Shown piece after piece: positions 25,401-36,929 of a stretch of DNA of 64,000 nt. The translations under genes and the position numbers were made by a program. The notes under the pieces are model-generated. The model was given only the letters and a program-made list of their open reading frames with translations, searched no databases and had not been told where the DNA came from. The stretch is taken from positions 20,299,808 to 20,363,807 of the forward strand of contig CM038214.1 in assembly GCA_021442155.1 (NCBI GenBank), written 5' to 3'. This stretch comes from Cymbidium sinense. Taxonomy: Eukaryota > Streptophyta > Magnoliopsida > Asparagales > Orchidaceae. The number at the start of each line of letters is the position of its first letter. Positions within the stretch are counted from its first letter, which is position 1.

Positions 25401-25462
25401 GAAAGCCAAGTGTTTGTTAAGAGGGTATGACCAAATTACCCATGGGTTAGGCCAAAATTTGT
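19819..25462 (-). repeat. 5' LTR of the Tat/Ogre-like element (~5.64 kb)
   Basis: This is the partner of 1772-7408, collinear throughout. It differs by scattered indels and by a large (AT)n expansion. Open frames inside it (20529-20729, 24775-25008, 24912-25208) have counterparts in the other LTR that are not conserved as proteins, so they are chance. On the minus strand this copy would carry the promoter; I could not assign a TATA box with confidence. Homology to the other LTR ends at about 25462. Confidence 0.88.
22389..22456. repeat. (AT)n microsatellite inside the 5' LTR
   Basis: About 68 bp of nearly pure AT dinucleotides with one ACAT interruption. The matching site in the other LTR (near 4322-4340) has under 20 bp, so the expansion arose after insertion. 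An open frame encoding an Ile-Tyr repeat across it is an artefact. Confidence 0.95.
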
Positions 25463-27131
25463 TCTATGGGATAGGGGTAGCATGGTAATTTTTCTATTTT
25501 TTCACTTTGGACATATTGGGTATGTGGAGAAACTAGGTTTGGCCAAGTTTCATTAGATTTGAAATCCATTTGATAGGGTTTGGCTCATGTTGACCCATTT
25601 AGGTCAAAATAGGTCAACTTGGGTCAAGTTGACCAATAGGTCAAATTGGGTCAAACCAAGGGTTGGGTAAAGTTCATATGACCATTTGAAATGTTTTGCT
25701 GGCTTTGGTTTGATTCAATTTGGTATATATTTGGTTTTGGCTCATATGACTTCACTTAGGTCAAATGGGTCAAGTTGACCTATTTGACCCATTTGACCTA
25801 TTTGAGGAAGGTCAAGGGTAGGTTTAGGTTTGGTTAGTCATATGGAGTGGATTGGTATTTTTGTTTCCAATCAGCTTTTGTTAAGTTCAATTTTGGCTCA
25901 ACATGACCCCTTTAAATCATGTTGTCTAAGGTCAAAATAGGTTGGGTCTAGTTGGCCAATTGAGGCTTTGGTCAAGTTCCATAAGTGATTTAGGATAGAC
26001 TTCACCCATTAGTTTCAATCAATTTTACTTTGATCAAGTTTTGACACATTCAACTTGGGTCAAATTGGCCAATTAGGCCTGGTTAGGCTTAGATGTTGGA
26101 TTGGTCAAGTTCAAACATAGGTATGAGTGAACTTAGATCAATGGTTTCAATCAATTTAGCCTATGGTGGAATTTGGTTATGTAAGGTTTCATTTTAGGTT
26201 AACTATTGACTTGGTCAACCCTTAGGTTTGACTTGGTTTGACCCAATTTAGTTGATTGATCATCCCATGATGATTGATGATCATGATGAGAGGGATATAT
26301 GAGTTTGATTCAATCCAATTTGGTTAGGATCAAAAGTTGGCTCATAAGGGTACTTTAGGTCACCAAGTGAGCCTAAGTGGGTCAAATGGCTTCATCAAAG
26401 CTTGATTTGAAGTTGATTGATCTTGTATATGGACTTATAATTGAAATATAAATCCATTTACAAGTGGTTTGAAGTCAAATGGATTTAGATCCATTTAAAA
26501 ATTTCATATTCAAAGGAAGGATATGAAAGGGTCTTGGGTTTGATTTTTATTTAGGTTTTGATTGAATGATTGGAGTTTGGATTTACATATGAGCTCATGA
26601 TTATAGGATTGATTGAACCATGAGAGAAAATCAAGAGTTTGTCTTGATTTGAAAGTGAATTGACTAAGTTCAAGATTTTGGCTTGAAAGGCTTAGATTTG
26701 ATTTTGAGTGGATTTGAGTTTGATTTTTGTAATTGATTTTGATTGTTTCAATTTATATTTCATTTATATATGTGAATATAAATTGATCATGATAAAATTT
26801 CAAGGATTTGAAGTGGTTTAATCATGATTTAGGTTAAATCCATTAAAGGGAATTTAATGGATTTAAGGAAATTTTAAATTGAAATTTAATTTTTTCTTTG
26901 GATTTGATTGATTTATATTTCATTTATATATGATATAAAATGAGGATATAAATAAGTTTTGAGAAAATCCCACGAATTTGAAATGGTTTGATCATGATTT
27001 AGGTTAAATTTATTAAATGGAATTTAAAGGATTTTAAATTTGGAATTTAATTTGTGGGTTTGATTTTATTGATTTATATTTATATTTCATTTATATATGA
27101 GAATATAAATGAGAATATAAATAAGTTTTGA
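25463..27131. other. Unassigned region rich in GGTCAA/TTGACC words
   Basis: No gene is seen. The first ~900 bp contain many GGTCAA, GGGTCAA and TTGACC words in both orientations (for example around 25600-25640 and 25755-25800), giving local inverted repeats. The second part (about 26400-27120) is AT-rich and contains three related ~120-130-bp segments with TTTATATTTCATTTATATAT and TTTAATGGATTTAAGG-like words. It could be an outer part of the 5' LTR missing from the other copy, or a separate element. Confidence 0.5.
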
Positions 27132-27360
27132 CATGCTTTCTCTCATCCTGAAGAGCTTTGGCCTAGATCTATCCATTGGCTTATCTATGTTAATCATTTT
27201 GTATCTTTTGCTTTTTCTTTTTATTTTGCTTTGTACTTAGAGGATTTACTCTAGTCGATTGTAGCTCTTGAGCAGTAGTTTTGGAGTTTATTCCTTGTTA
27301 AGGACCTTATAACCCTCTTTTTGTGGCAATAAAATTCCCCCTATATGGGGTTACCCTAAA
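27132..27360 (+). mobile_element. 5'-truncated LINE, 3' end only (copy E)
   Basis: About 229 bp match the last part of the LINE ending near 60669: CATCCTGAAGAGC, CAGATCTATCCATTGGCTT-like text, GTAACCCTCTTTTTGTGGCA, AATAAA and the terminal CCCC-TATAT-GGGG hairpin. The copy ends GGTTACCCTAAA, so its own 3' terminus merges with the telomere-like repeat. It marks the left edge of the ~37-kb telomere-like domain. Confidence 0.9.
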
Positions 27361-29203
27361 AAAATAAAATAAATAAATAAATAAACTTAAAAAATAAACC
27401 TAAATAATCCTAAAGAAACCTAACTAAACTAAATCAATAAAACTTAACTTAAACCTAAACTAAATAAACCTAAACCTAAAATAAAAAGTAAAACCTAAAC
27501 TAAAACCTAAACCTAAAAACTTAAAATAACCTAAACTTAAACCTAAACATAAACTAAACTAAATAAAAAAAATAAAAAAAATAAAAATAAAAAGTTAAAC
27601 CTAAACTTAAACCTAAACCTCAATAAATAAACTAAATAAAATAAACAAAACTAAAATAAATAAGTAAATAAAATAAAGCATAAGCCTAAACCTAACCTAA
27701 CTAAATAAACCTAAATAAACCTAAACCTAAAACCTAAATCTAAACCTAAACCTAAACCTGAACCTAAAAATGAAAACCTAAACCTAAATAAACCTAAACC
27801 AAAACCTAAACAAAGCTAAAAAACTAAAAATTAAATAAACTAACCCTAAAAAACCTAAACCTAAATATTACCTAAACCTAAACCTAAACTAATCTAAATA
27901 AACCTAACCCTAAACCCGAACCTTAAGAAAATCCTAAAACCTAAACCTAAATTAAATAAATAAAATAAAAAATAAATAAATCAAAAATAAACCTAAACTT
28001 AAACCTAAACCTAAACCCGAACCTAAAAACCTAATCCTAAAACCTAAACTAAAACCTAAACTAAAATAAATAAATTAAATAAACCTAAACCTAATAAAAT
28101 AAAAACCTAAACCAAAATAAACTAAACTTAAAACCTAAACCCAAAAAATTAAAATAAAACCTAAACCTAAACCAAAACCTAAACCTAAACTAAAATAAAT
28201 AAAATAAACATAAATAATAAAAAATATAAATAAAAACTAAAATGAACTAAAAAAATACCTAAACCTAAACCTAAACTAAAATAAACTAAACTAAATAAAA
28301 TAAATGAAGCCTAAACGTAAACCTAAATAAATAAAACTAAAAACTAAACCTAAACGTAAACCTAAACCTAAACCTAAAAGTAAACCTAAATAATAAAATC
28401 TAAATCTAAACTAAATAAACTAAAAAATAAATAAAATAAACCTATACTAACTAAAACCTAAACTTAAACCCTAAACCTAAACTAAATAAAAGTGAATAAA
28501 CCTAAACAAAACCTAAAAACCTAAACCTAAACCTAAATAAAAACATAAACCAAAACCTAAACCTAAGATAAACCCAAACGAAAATAAACCTAAAACCTAA
28601 ACCTAAATAAACCTAAACCTAAAATAAATAAATAAAAATAAAACCTAAACTAAATAAAATAAAAATAAACCTAAAACCTAAAACCCTAAACCTAAACTAA
28701 AACTTAAACCTAAAGTAAACTAAATAAACCTAAATAAATAAAACCTAAATAAAAAAATCTAAACTAAATAAACCTAAACCTAAACCTAATCTTAAACATA
28801 AAACTTAAACCTAAAAATAAACTAAATAAATAAAAATAAACCTATCCCAAAAAATAAAAACTAAATGTAAAATAAAAAATAAAGTAAAACCTAAACCTAA
28901 ACCTAAACCTAAAAAAATAAAAAATAAAAACCTAAACCTAAACTAAATAAATTAAACCTAAACCTAAAATAAAAAGCTAAAACCTAAACTTAAACCTAAA
29001 TAAAAATAAAGCTAAATAAACTAAAAAATAAAACTTAAACCTAAACCTAAAATAAAAATAAACCTAAACTAAACTAAAATAAATAAATAAACTTAAACAT
29101 AAATAAACTAAAACTAAATAAACCTAAACTTAAACTAAAAATAAAACCTAAACCTAAATAAACTAAAAAGTGTAAATAAAGTAAATAAATAAACTAAATA
29201 AAA
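27361..29203. repeat. Degenerate CCTAAA/AATAAA array
   Basis: About 1.84 kb are built almost only of (C)CTAAA and (A)ATAAA words on the plus strand, with nearly no G. Perfect CCCTAAA is rare here. The words resemble the plant telomere C-strand with loss of one C, mixed with A-rich units. No ORF is possible because of dense TAA stops. Confidence 0.93.
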
Positions 29204-30630
29204 CATTTTCCTTAGATTGGTGGATTAGTGGTAGCTCCTTAGTTTTTGCAGATTTTCTATTTTCTCCTTCGTGATGACTGCTTGATCTATGGGGGATGGA
29301 GGGGACTTTACTTGCCTCTGGACTTTTTCTCTCCTTCCTCATTTATTGCTAGCGGTTAGGTGGCCTTCCTTGGTTTTTTTCCCTTGGTTTTTTATTTGGC
29401 TGGGTGACTACCATTTCTATTTTTTAGTTTTTTTGATGATCCCTAGGAGGGTTGTGGCTATGTTATGCTTTTTTCCACCTATTTTGGGCTCTATTTTGGG
29501 TTAGCCTTTTTTGTACGCACTTTTCGATATTGGATCCTCTCTTGTTATGGTTATTAAATGGCGCTTTGGTCTTTTAATTTGATTAGCTTTGGTCTTTTCA
29601 ATAGTTTTTGGTTATTTCTCCTAGTTTGTGTTGGGATTCCTATTAGTTGGCTATTTTCTTTTGATTGGCATGAGGACAACTTTGTGGTTTTTTTCCTTCT
29701 GAGGTTATGGTGATTTTATTGGTGGCTTTTATCTCACTGGATTGATGGCATCCTTTTCTCTACCTGGATTGGTCTAGTGTCTACTAATGGCTGGTTGTGG
29801 CTCTCCTTTTCTTAGAGCTTTGATGTCCATTTGAATGATGGTTGTTATTATTTTTTTTTTTTTTAAGTCTCTTTCTAGGCTATTGTATTAGATGTTGCTA
29901 TGCTTCTGAATTGGCTTGTCCTTTTGAATTCTTCCTTGTTGGTGGCGGCTCTATCACTGTCCTTATTGTATCTTCTGGGTGGTTGGCTATTTGTGATTGG
30001 TCTGTAATGGTTTTGTTGGTTGTTTGTTGGTGTGGCTAGCTATTTCTTTATTTGCTAATGCAGTTCTCAAGCCTTTGGCTGCTTTCGATGTTGGCTTGTA
30101 TCAGGAATGCTGGCTATGATGGCCCTGATGTTACCCATATCTTCAGTTTTGGTTAGTAGCATTGCGGATGAATATAAACCTTAATTGAGCATGAGCCTTC
30201 TCTTTCTTAGCTCTCTCTAATAGATTTCTTTATCCTTATTCTTGCTAGCTATGACTATTGCTTTTGTAGTGTTTTGCAAATTTCTTTTATAGGTTAGAAC
30301 TTTTCAGATGGAATGATCATTACTCAGTCAACTCAAGATCTGTTGATGTGGATCTTGCTATATTGCCTCCCAAAAGGGATCATGAGCTGTTGCTGACTAG
30401 TCTTTTGATTATTTTTTTTACTTATATTGTACTAGTCTTAATCTGTCTTTTCCTCTTTTGCTTTTCTAGCTATTGCTTTTTCTCTTTGTTTTTCCACTAT
30501 ACATAGATGGGGGTTTAGTTCTTTAGGTTCCTTGTAGCTCAGAGAGTTGTAGATCTTTGAGCTTTACCCTTCTTAAGGACATTGTAACCTTTTATTTTAT
30601 TGTAATAAAATTCTATCCTTTCCTTCAAAA
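29204..30630 (+). mobile_element. LINE 3' region fragment (copy D)
   Basis: About 1.43 kb of T/G-rich DNA correspond to the long 3' untranslated part of the LINE. Shared words with the other copies include GGCTATGATGG (about 30110), GAGCCTTCTC near 30193, GTAGATCTTTGAGC, AAGGACATTGTAACC and AATAAAATTC at the end. It is 5'-truncated after ORF2. Short open frames (29289-29504, 29842-30039) are rich in Phe, Leu, Trp and Cys, which is expected from T/G-rich DNA, and are not credible genes. The 3' end runs through CAAAAACTCTAAACCC straight into telomere-type repeats. Confidence 0.85.
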
Positions 30631-33183
30631 ACTCTAAACCCTAAACCTTAAACCCTTACCCTAACCCTAAACCCGACACCCTAAACCCGAAACCCTAAAA
30701 TCTTAAACCTTAAACCCTAAACTAACCTTAAACCCTAAACCCTAAACCCTAAAAAACCTAAACCTTAAAGACTAAACCCTAAACCCTAAACCCTAATCTA
30801 ACCCTAAGCTACAAAATCTCCAAACCTTAAAGCCTAAACACTAAACCCTAAATCATAAAACCTAAACCCAAACCCTAAACCCTAAACCCTAAAACTTACC
30901 CTAAACCCTAAATCCTAAACCTACAAATCAGAACCCAAACTAAACCCTAAACCTAAACCCTAAACCAAACCCAAACCCTAAAACCTAACCTAAACCCTAA
31001 AATTAAAACCTAAAACCTAAACCTAAACTAAATAAACCTAAAAATAAAAACCTAAACCTAAAAAAATAAATAAAAAATAAAACCTAATCTAAAACCTAAA
31101 CCTAAAAATAAAATAAAATAAAAATAAAAAACTAAACTAAAACAAAATAAATAAAAACCTAAACTAAACTAAAAAAATAATTTAAACCTAAAAATAAAAC
31201 TTAAACATAAAATAAAAATAAAATCAACCTAAAATAAAATAAAATAAAAATTAAAGAAAAGCCTAAAAATAAAACCAAAAAATAAATAAAAAATATAACC
31301 TAAACCCTAAACTAAAGAAAAAACCTAAACCTAAAATAAAATAAAATAAATCTAAACCTAAACTAAAATAAATAAAACATAAGCCTAAACCTAAAATAAA
31401 CTAAACCTAAACCAAAACAATTACTAGACAAAATGAAATAAATTAAAAATTAACCTAAACCTAAACTTAAAAATAAAACCTAAAAATAAACCTAAAATAA
31501 AAACATAAAACCTAAACTTAAAAAAGTAAAATAAAAACATAAACCTAAATCTAGAAATAAAAAAATAAAACCTAAACCTAAAAATAAAATAAAAATAAAA
31601 CTAAACTAAAAAATTGAACATAAACCTAAACCTAAACCTAAAAAATAAATTAAAAAAACCTAAACTAAATAAAATCAAAAAATAACCCTTAATAAAATAT
31701 AAAATAAACTAAATAAAGTAAATAAACCTAAACCTACCATCTCCTTTAATTAAAACCCTAAACCCTAAACCCTAAAACTAACCCTAAACCCTAAACTTGC
31801 AACCCTAAACCCTAAACTCTGTACCATAAAAACCCCTTAACCCTAAAACTTAAATAATAAACCTTATGCCCCAAACTAACCCTAAACCCTAAACCGTAAT
31901 CTCTAATCCTTAAACCCTAAACCCTAAACCCTAACCATAACCCTCAACCCTAAACCTAATTACCTAAACCCTAAAAAGCAAAATCATAAACACTAAACTA
32001 ACCTAAAACCCTCAACCCTAAACCATAAAAATCCTAAACCCTAAAGCCTAAACCATAAACCCTAAACCCTAATCTAACCTTAAACCCCAAAAACCCTAAA
32101 CCCTAAAGCATAAACACTAAACCCAATACCATAAAACCCAAACCCTGAACATAAACCCTACACCATAAAGCCTAAACACTAAACCCAAAACTCTAAAACA
32201 TAAACCCTAAACATAAACCCTAAACCCTAAAGCCCTAAACCCTATAACCTAAACCCTAAACCCTAAAATCCTGAACCGTAAACCATGAACCCTAAACCCT
32301 AGAACATATAATTGTAGACCCTAAATCCTAAACCCAAACACTAAATCCTAAACCCTAAACCATAAACCCTAAACCCTAAACCTTAAACCCTAAAAACCTA
32401 AAATCCTAAACATAAATTAAAGAAAGTTAAAAATAAAATAAATAAACAAAGCTAAACCTAAACCAAAATAAAATAAAAAAATAAACTAAAATAAAAACCT
32501 AAACTAAACTAAAGTAAAAAAAACCTAAACCTAAAAATAAAATAAAATAAAAATATAAAAAAACTAAAATAAAATAAATAAAAGCCTAAACAAAACTAAA
32601 AACCTAAACCTAAATAAAATAAAAACTAAACATAAAATAAAAATAAAATAAACATAAATAATATAAAATAAAAACTAAATAAAAACCTAAATAAAAAAAA
32701 TAAACTTAAAATAAATAAAAAATAAAACCTAAACCAAAAAAAAAAATGAAATAAACAAAACAAAATAAACCTAAACCTAAAATAAAATAAACTAAACTAA
32801 AATAAATAAAACATAAATCTAAACTTAAACTAAATAAAATAAAATAAACTAAAAATAAACCTAAACCTAAATAAAAAATAAAACATAAAAATAAAATTAA
32901 AATATAAACCTAAATCTTAAACATAAAGAAATAAAATTAAAACCTAAACCTAAACCTAAAAATAAAAAAATAAAACCTAAAACTAAAAATAAAAATTAAA
33001 ATAAATCTCAACTAAAAAGTAAACTAAAACATAAACCTAAACCTAAAAAAAATTATTAAACCTAAATTAAGTAAAATAAACTAAATTAAAATAAAAAATA
33101 AACCAAAATAAAAATAAGAAATAAAGTAAACTAAAATAAATAAAAAATATGCTAAATATACTAAATTAATGTAAACATACCAG
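30631..33183. repeat. Telomere-like array: two CCCTAAA/degenerate cycles
   Basis: CCCTAAA-rich block at about 30631-31010, degenerate CCTAAA/AATAAA block to about 31735, short spacer with CTTTAATTAAAA at about 31733-31755, second CCCTAAA block at about 31750-32410, degenerate block to about 33175. All are in the same polarity (C-strand on plus). Variants such as CCATAAA and CCTTAAA are frequent. Confidence 0.92.
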
Positions 33184-33197
33184 TTTACTTAATTTTA
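33184..33197. repeat. Target-site duplication, left copy, of the RTE element
   Basis: The 14-bp TTTACTTAATTTTA occurs here and again at 36333-36346, flanking the RTE element exactly. The site itself is part of the recurring spacer of the telomere-like array. Confidence 0.9.
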
Positions 33198-33568
33198 TGA
33201 CCACAAGAAGAACATCAACAACAACAAGCCTTTATCCTACTAAATGGAGTCAGCTACATGAATCCTTCATCTCCATTATTTCCTATTATGTGTCAAATTC
33301 TCATTTAATTCAAGTATACTTAGGTCATTTTTTATACATCTTAATCGAGTCTTATAGGTCTACCTCATCCTTTCTTAACATAAGGCAAATCTAATGCATC
33401 TACTCTCTTAACCGAGTCATCAGATGGTCAATGCTTTATGTGGTCAAACCATCTAAGGTGACTCTCTATTCTTATCTGCCACTGAAGCTACTCCAACTTT
33501 TCCTGAACATACTCATTTTGCATTTTATCTCTAAGAGTAAAGACACTCATCCACCCGAGCAGCCTCAT

Positions 33569-34807
33569 CTATGTAACACATAACTTAGTCTTATGCTTCT
33601 CTTTTATTGGCCAACATTCTGCACCATAAGTCATTGCAAGTCTTACCACCATCTTATTAAATTTTCCCTTAAGTTTAAGTGGAACTTTTCTATCACAAAA
33701 TAGGCCAGATGCATTCCTCCACTTCAACCATCCAACTTGAATTCTACTAATAACATCTCCATCTATTTCACCATCTTTTTGAACAATAGAACCTAAATAT
33801 CTGAATCGCTCACTCTTATTAATGACTTGTTCACCTAATGTCACAACACTACCACTAGAGCTTCTAAAACCAAAATTACACTCGATATATTTAATTTTAG
33901 ATCTACTTAAATGAAAACCTTTAGACTCTAGTGTTGACCTCCATAATTCAAGTTTCTCTTTGACTCCCTCTCTAGTCTTATCAACAAGAAGAATGTCATC
34001 AGCAAAAAGCATACACCAAGGTACATCTTCTTGTAAATGCCTAGTAAGAACATCCATAACTAAAGTAAAAAATGTAAGGGCTTAAAGTTGATCCTTGATG
34101 TAATTCAATTGAAATAGGAAAATATTTTGCCAATCCTCCTTGTGTTTGGACAGAAGTAATAGCTCTAGTATACATATCCTTAATTACTTGAATATAACCA
34201 ATATTAACTCATTTCTTTAGAACTCTCCAAAGAACATCTCTTGAAACATTATCAGAAGCTTTCTCTAAATAAATAAATATCATATGTAGATCCTCCTTAC
34301 TTTCTCTATAATTTACCATCAAACTTCTTAACAGATGTATAGCATCCATAGTAGATCTATCTAGCATGAAACCAAACTGATTGTGTGAAACATTTGTATC
34401 ACATCATAACCTATGCTCAATTACTCTCTCCCATAATTTTAATGTATGACACATTAACTTAATTCCTCTATAATTTGCACACTCTTATGCATCACCTCTA
34501 TTCTTAAATATAGGAACCAACAAACTCTTCTCCACTCATCTGGCATCTTTTCAGTCTTTAAAATAACATTATAAAGATTTGTAAGCCAAGAAATTCCTTA
34601 ATTTCCTAAACATTTTCACACTTCTATTGGAATATCATCAGGTCCTACTGCTTTTCCATATTTAATTTTCTTTAAAGTTTCTCTAACTTTAAACTTACTA
34701 ATATGATGATAAAAATAAAATTCTCTATTTTTGTTTAGTGTATTAAAGTTGCTAAAATCAATTTTACTTTCAGATCCTTCATTGAAAAGTTTATCAAAAT
34801 ACCTCAT
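33569..34807 (-). pseudogene. RTE reverse transcriptase domain, degenerate
   Basis: The minus strand reads KIKYGKAVGPDDIPIEV at the N-terminal palm (about 34616-34665), a broken middle (stops around 34100-34600), then [20 protein letters not shown] with an intact FADD catalytic box (about 33945-34020), [18 protein letters not shown] and [15 protein letters not shown] (about 33780). The final part ([30 protein letters not shown]) is the family's C-terminal region, ending at 33569. RT copies the element RNA at a nicked target. Several frameshifts and stops make it inactive. Confidence 0.9.
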
Positions 34808-35080
34808 GCACCTATTTTAAATATCTTTTTTAAGAAAAGCACTTTATTATTTTCATCCTTAATACACCTCACTTGAACTAGGTCTTTACTTCTCCTATCT
34901 CTTTGGTTCGCTAACTTATACATAAATCTTTCATCTTCTTTGTATCTAATCTATTGTATAAATCACTAAAAGGTAATTTTTTTGCATCATATTACTTTTT
35001 TAGAATCTCTACAGACCACTTTATATCTTTCCCAATTCTTGAAGTTTTTAGATCTAAACTAAGTTTTATAATAATGCTTC

Positions 35081-36162
35081 TTATTTCTTATCTTTTCTTG
35101 CACATCTGACACCACTACCAACTATTTTAAAAAAGTTTTTTCCTTTTGATTCTCCAAGCACATTTTTAGCAACTTGCTTAATTTTGCTTGCTACTTTTTT
35201 CCACATAACATTAGCTTCCTTATGAACATCCCAAATATTAAGCTCTTGTAGCTTGCTCTTAAAAATATTTTTATTTGTGTTATTTATGTGTCCCCATCTA
35301 ATCCTAAGACAATAATTTGATTTATTTTTCTTCTTACAATCTTTCATCTTAAAATCTAAAACTAACAATCGATGTTGGGTACTTAAACTTTCTCTTGGAA
35401 TGACCTTACAATCTTTACAATCTAAACGATCTTTTTTTCTTATCAGAAAATAATCAATCTATGTTTTACTAAATCCATTTTTATAAGTAATAATATGTTC
35501 TTCTCTTTTCTTAAATAAAGTATTAGCAACTACAAAATCATAAGCTAAAGCAAAATCTAATATAGGCCTACCTTCTTCATTAGTCACTCCAAATACATAA
35601 CCACCATGAATACTTTTAAAATCTTCTACCACTCTACCAACATGTCCATTTAAATCTCCTCCAAGAACTTTTCTTCAAGAGGTATCTTTCATATTATTCC
35701 CTCTAATTTATTCCAAAATTTTTCTTTTGAGCTTACATCCAAACTTACTTGAGGAGCATAAACACTTATAACAATGATAATCTTAGTATCAATAATAATC
35801 TTTTTAAAGCTATAATTCTATCTCCACATCTATTAATATTTATAACATTATCTTTCAAACTTTTATCTATAATCACACCTACAGCATTTCTAGTTCTACT
35901 TCTACATGAATACCAAAGTTTAAAACCTAAAGTATCAATCTCCTTGGCCTTCTCCCCAAACCATTTAGTTTCTTGAACACATAAAATATTTATCTTTCTT
36001 TGAACCATAATATCTATCAATTCCATTACCTGTAAGAGTACCTATATTCCAAGATCCTAACCTAATTCTAGCTTCATGGACTAACTTCTTTGCCCGCATC
36101 CATCCATAATGTGGGAACCCTTGCTTATTTAACACGCACTGGCCATGCAGTGGCTTGCACAT
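35081..36162 (-). pseudogene. RTE endonuclease (APE-type) and linker, degenerate
   Basis: On the minus strand: RIRLGSWNIGTLTGNG (about 36025-36075), INILCVQETKWFGEKAKEID (about 35940-36000) and NAVGVIIDKSLKD (about 35850-35895). These carry the WNIGT and QETKW signatures of the apurinic-like endonuclease that nicks target DNA. The remainder down to 35081 is the linker toward RT (YCLRIRWGHINNT, EANVMWKKVASKIKQVAK). The catalytic Glu of QETKW is kept. Frames shift near 35990 and 35760. Confidence 0.87.
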
Positions 36163-36332
36163 TTTTTTCGTAGATTCAAGCCATATAGCACGTTGCTTCC
36201 AGGGAACGCCCTAGCTTTAACACAAAGATTTAAAGGATTCATGTCATGATTATTTTGACAAGTTTTATGCTGGCTATCGACCACCTATTGCAACCCTCCA
36301 CTTTTAACATCCGAACTTGGGACCGAAAAAGT

Positions 36333-36346
36333 TTTACTTAATTTTA
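36333..36346. repeat. Target-site duplication, right copy, of the RTE element
   Basis: Perfect 14-bp match to the copy at 33184. Beyond it the array spacer resumes (AGACCAAAAAAG, then telomere-like repeats). Confidence 0.9.
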
Positions 36347-36850
36347 AGACCAAAAAAGAAACCTTAAACCTAAATCCTAAACCTACAACCCTAAACCCTA
36401 AACCCTAATAAACCATAAACTAATAAACATAAATCCTAAACTAACCCAAAACCCTAAATAAAAAAACTAACTCTAAAGCCCTAAACCCTTAACCTAAAAC
36501 CCTAAGCCCTAAAACCCCTAAACCCTACATACTAAATCCTAAACCCCAAACCCTAAAACCTAAACCTAATCCTAAACTTAAACATAAACCTAAAAAATAA
36601 AATAAAATAAAAAACCTAAACTAAAATAAATAAACCTAAACTATATAAATAAAACTAAATAAAAAATAAACATAGACAAAAATAAACTAAATAAACCTAA
36701 ACCTATCGATTTGCTAAATTTTTTTTAAAAAATTAAACCTTAAATCCTAAACCCTAAACACTAAACCCTAAACCCTAAACCCTAAAACCTAAACCTACAA
36801 CCCTAAAGCTACAACCCTAAACCCTAAACCCAAACCTAAAACCCCAAAAT
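36347..36850. repeat. Telomere-like array between RTE and LINE A
   Basis: CCCTAAA-rich to about 36580, short degenerate stretch to 36701, spacer CCTATCGATTTGCTAAATTT with T- and A-runs (36702-36735), then CCCTAAA-rich again up to the LINE. It contains the shortest full cycle in the window. Confidence 0.92.
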
Positions 36851-36929
36851 CAAGGACCCCTCTCGTGGATCATTCCTGTATTTGGCCACTTCTCACGCTT
36901 CTCAGCCCAGTGCACATTTCCATATGTGA

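Larger units (their letters stand above)
1772..25462 (-). mobile_element. Decayed Tat-lineage (Ogre-like) Ty3/gypsy LTR retrotransposon
   Basis: A ~23.7-kb element reads on the minus strand: 5' LTR at the high-coordinate end, primer site, long leader with tandem repeats, gag, protease, RT, RNase H, a second archaeal-type RNase H, integrase, noncoding tail, 3' LTR. Dual RNase H and LTRs of more than 5 kb are known hallmarks of the plant Tat/Ogre group. The order and the motifs are seen directly. Every domain is interrupted by stops or frameshifts, and the LTRs differ by many substitutions and indels, so the copy is old and dead. The extra ORF that Ogre carries upstream of gag was not recognised. 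Target-site duplications could not be paired, and the outer edge near 25462 is uncertain because homology between the LTRs simply stops there. Confidence 0.9.
33198..36332 (-). mobile_element. RTE-clade non-LTR retrotransposon, near full length
   Basis: A ~3.1-kb element, the usual size of plant RTEs. On the minus strand it starts near GGTCCCAAGTTCGGATG, encodes an endonuclease and an RT, and ends in TTGTTGTTGATGTTCTTCTT, the short-repeat tail typical of RTE rather than poly(A). A perfect 14-bp target-site duplication flanks it, showing one clean insertion event. Frames are broken throughout, so it is dead. It is the only element in the telomere-like domain that runs opposite to the LINEs. 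Confidence 0.93.
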
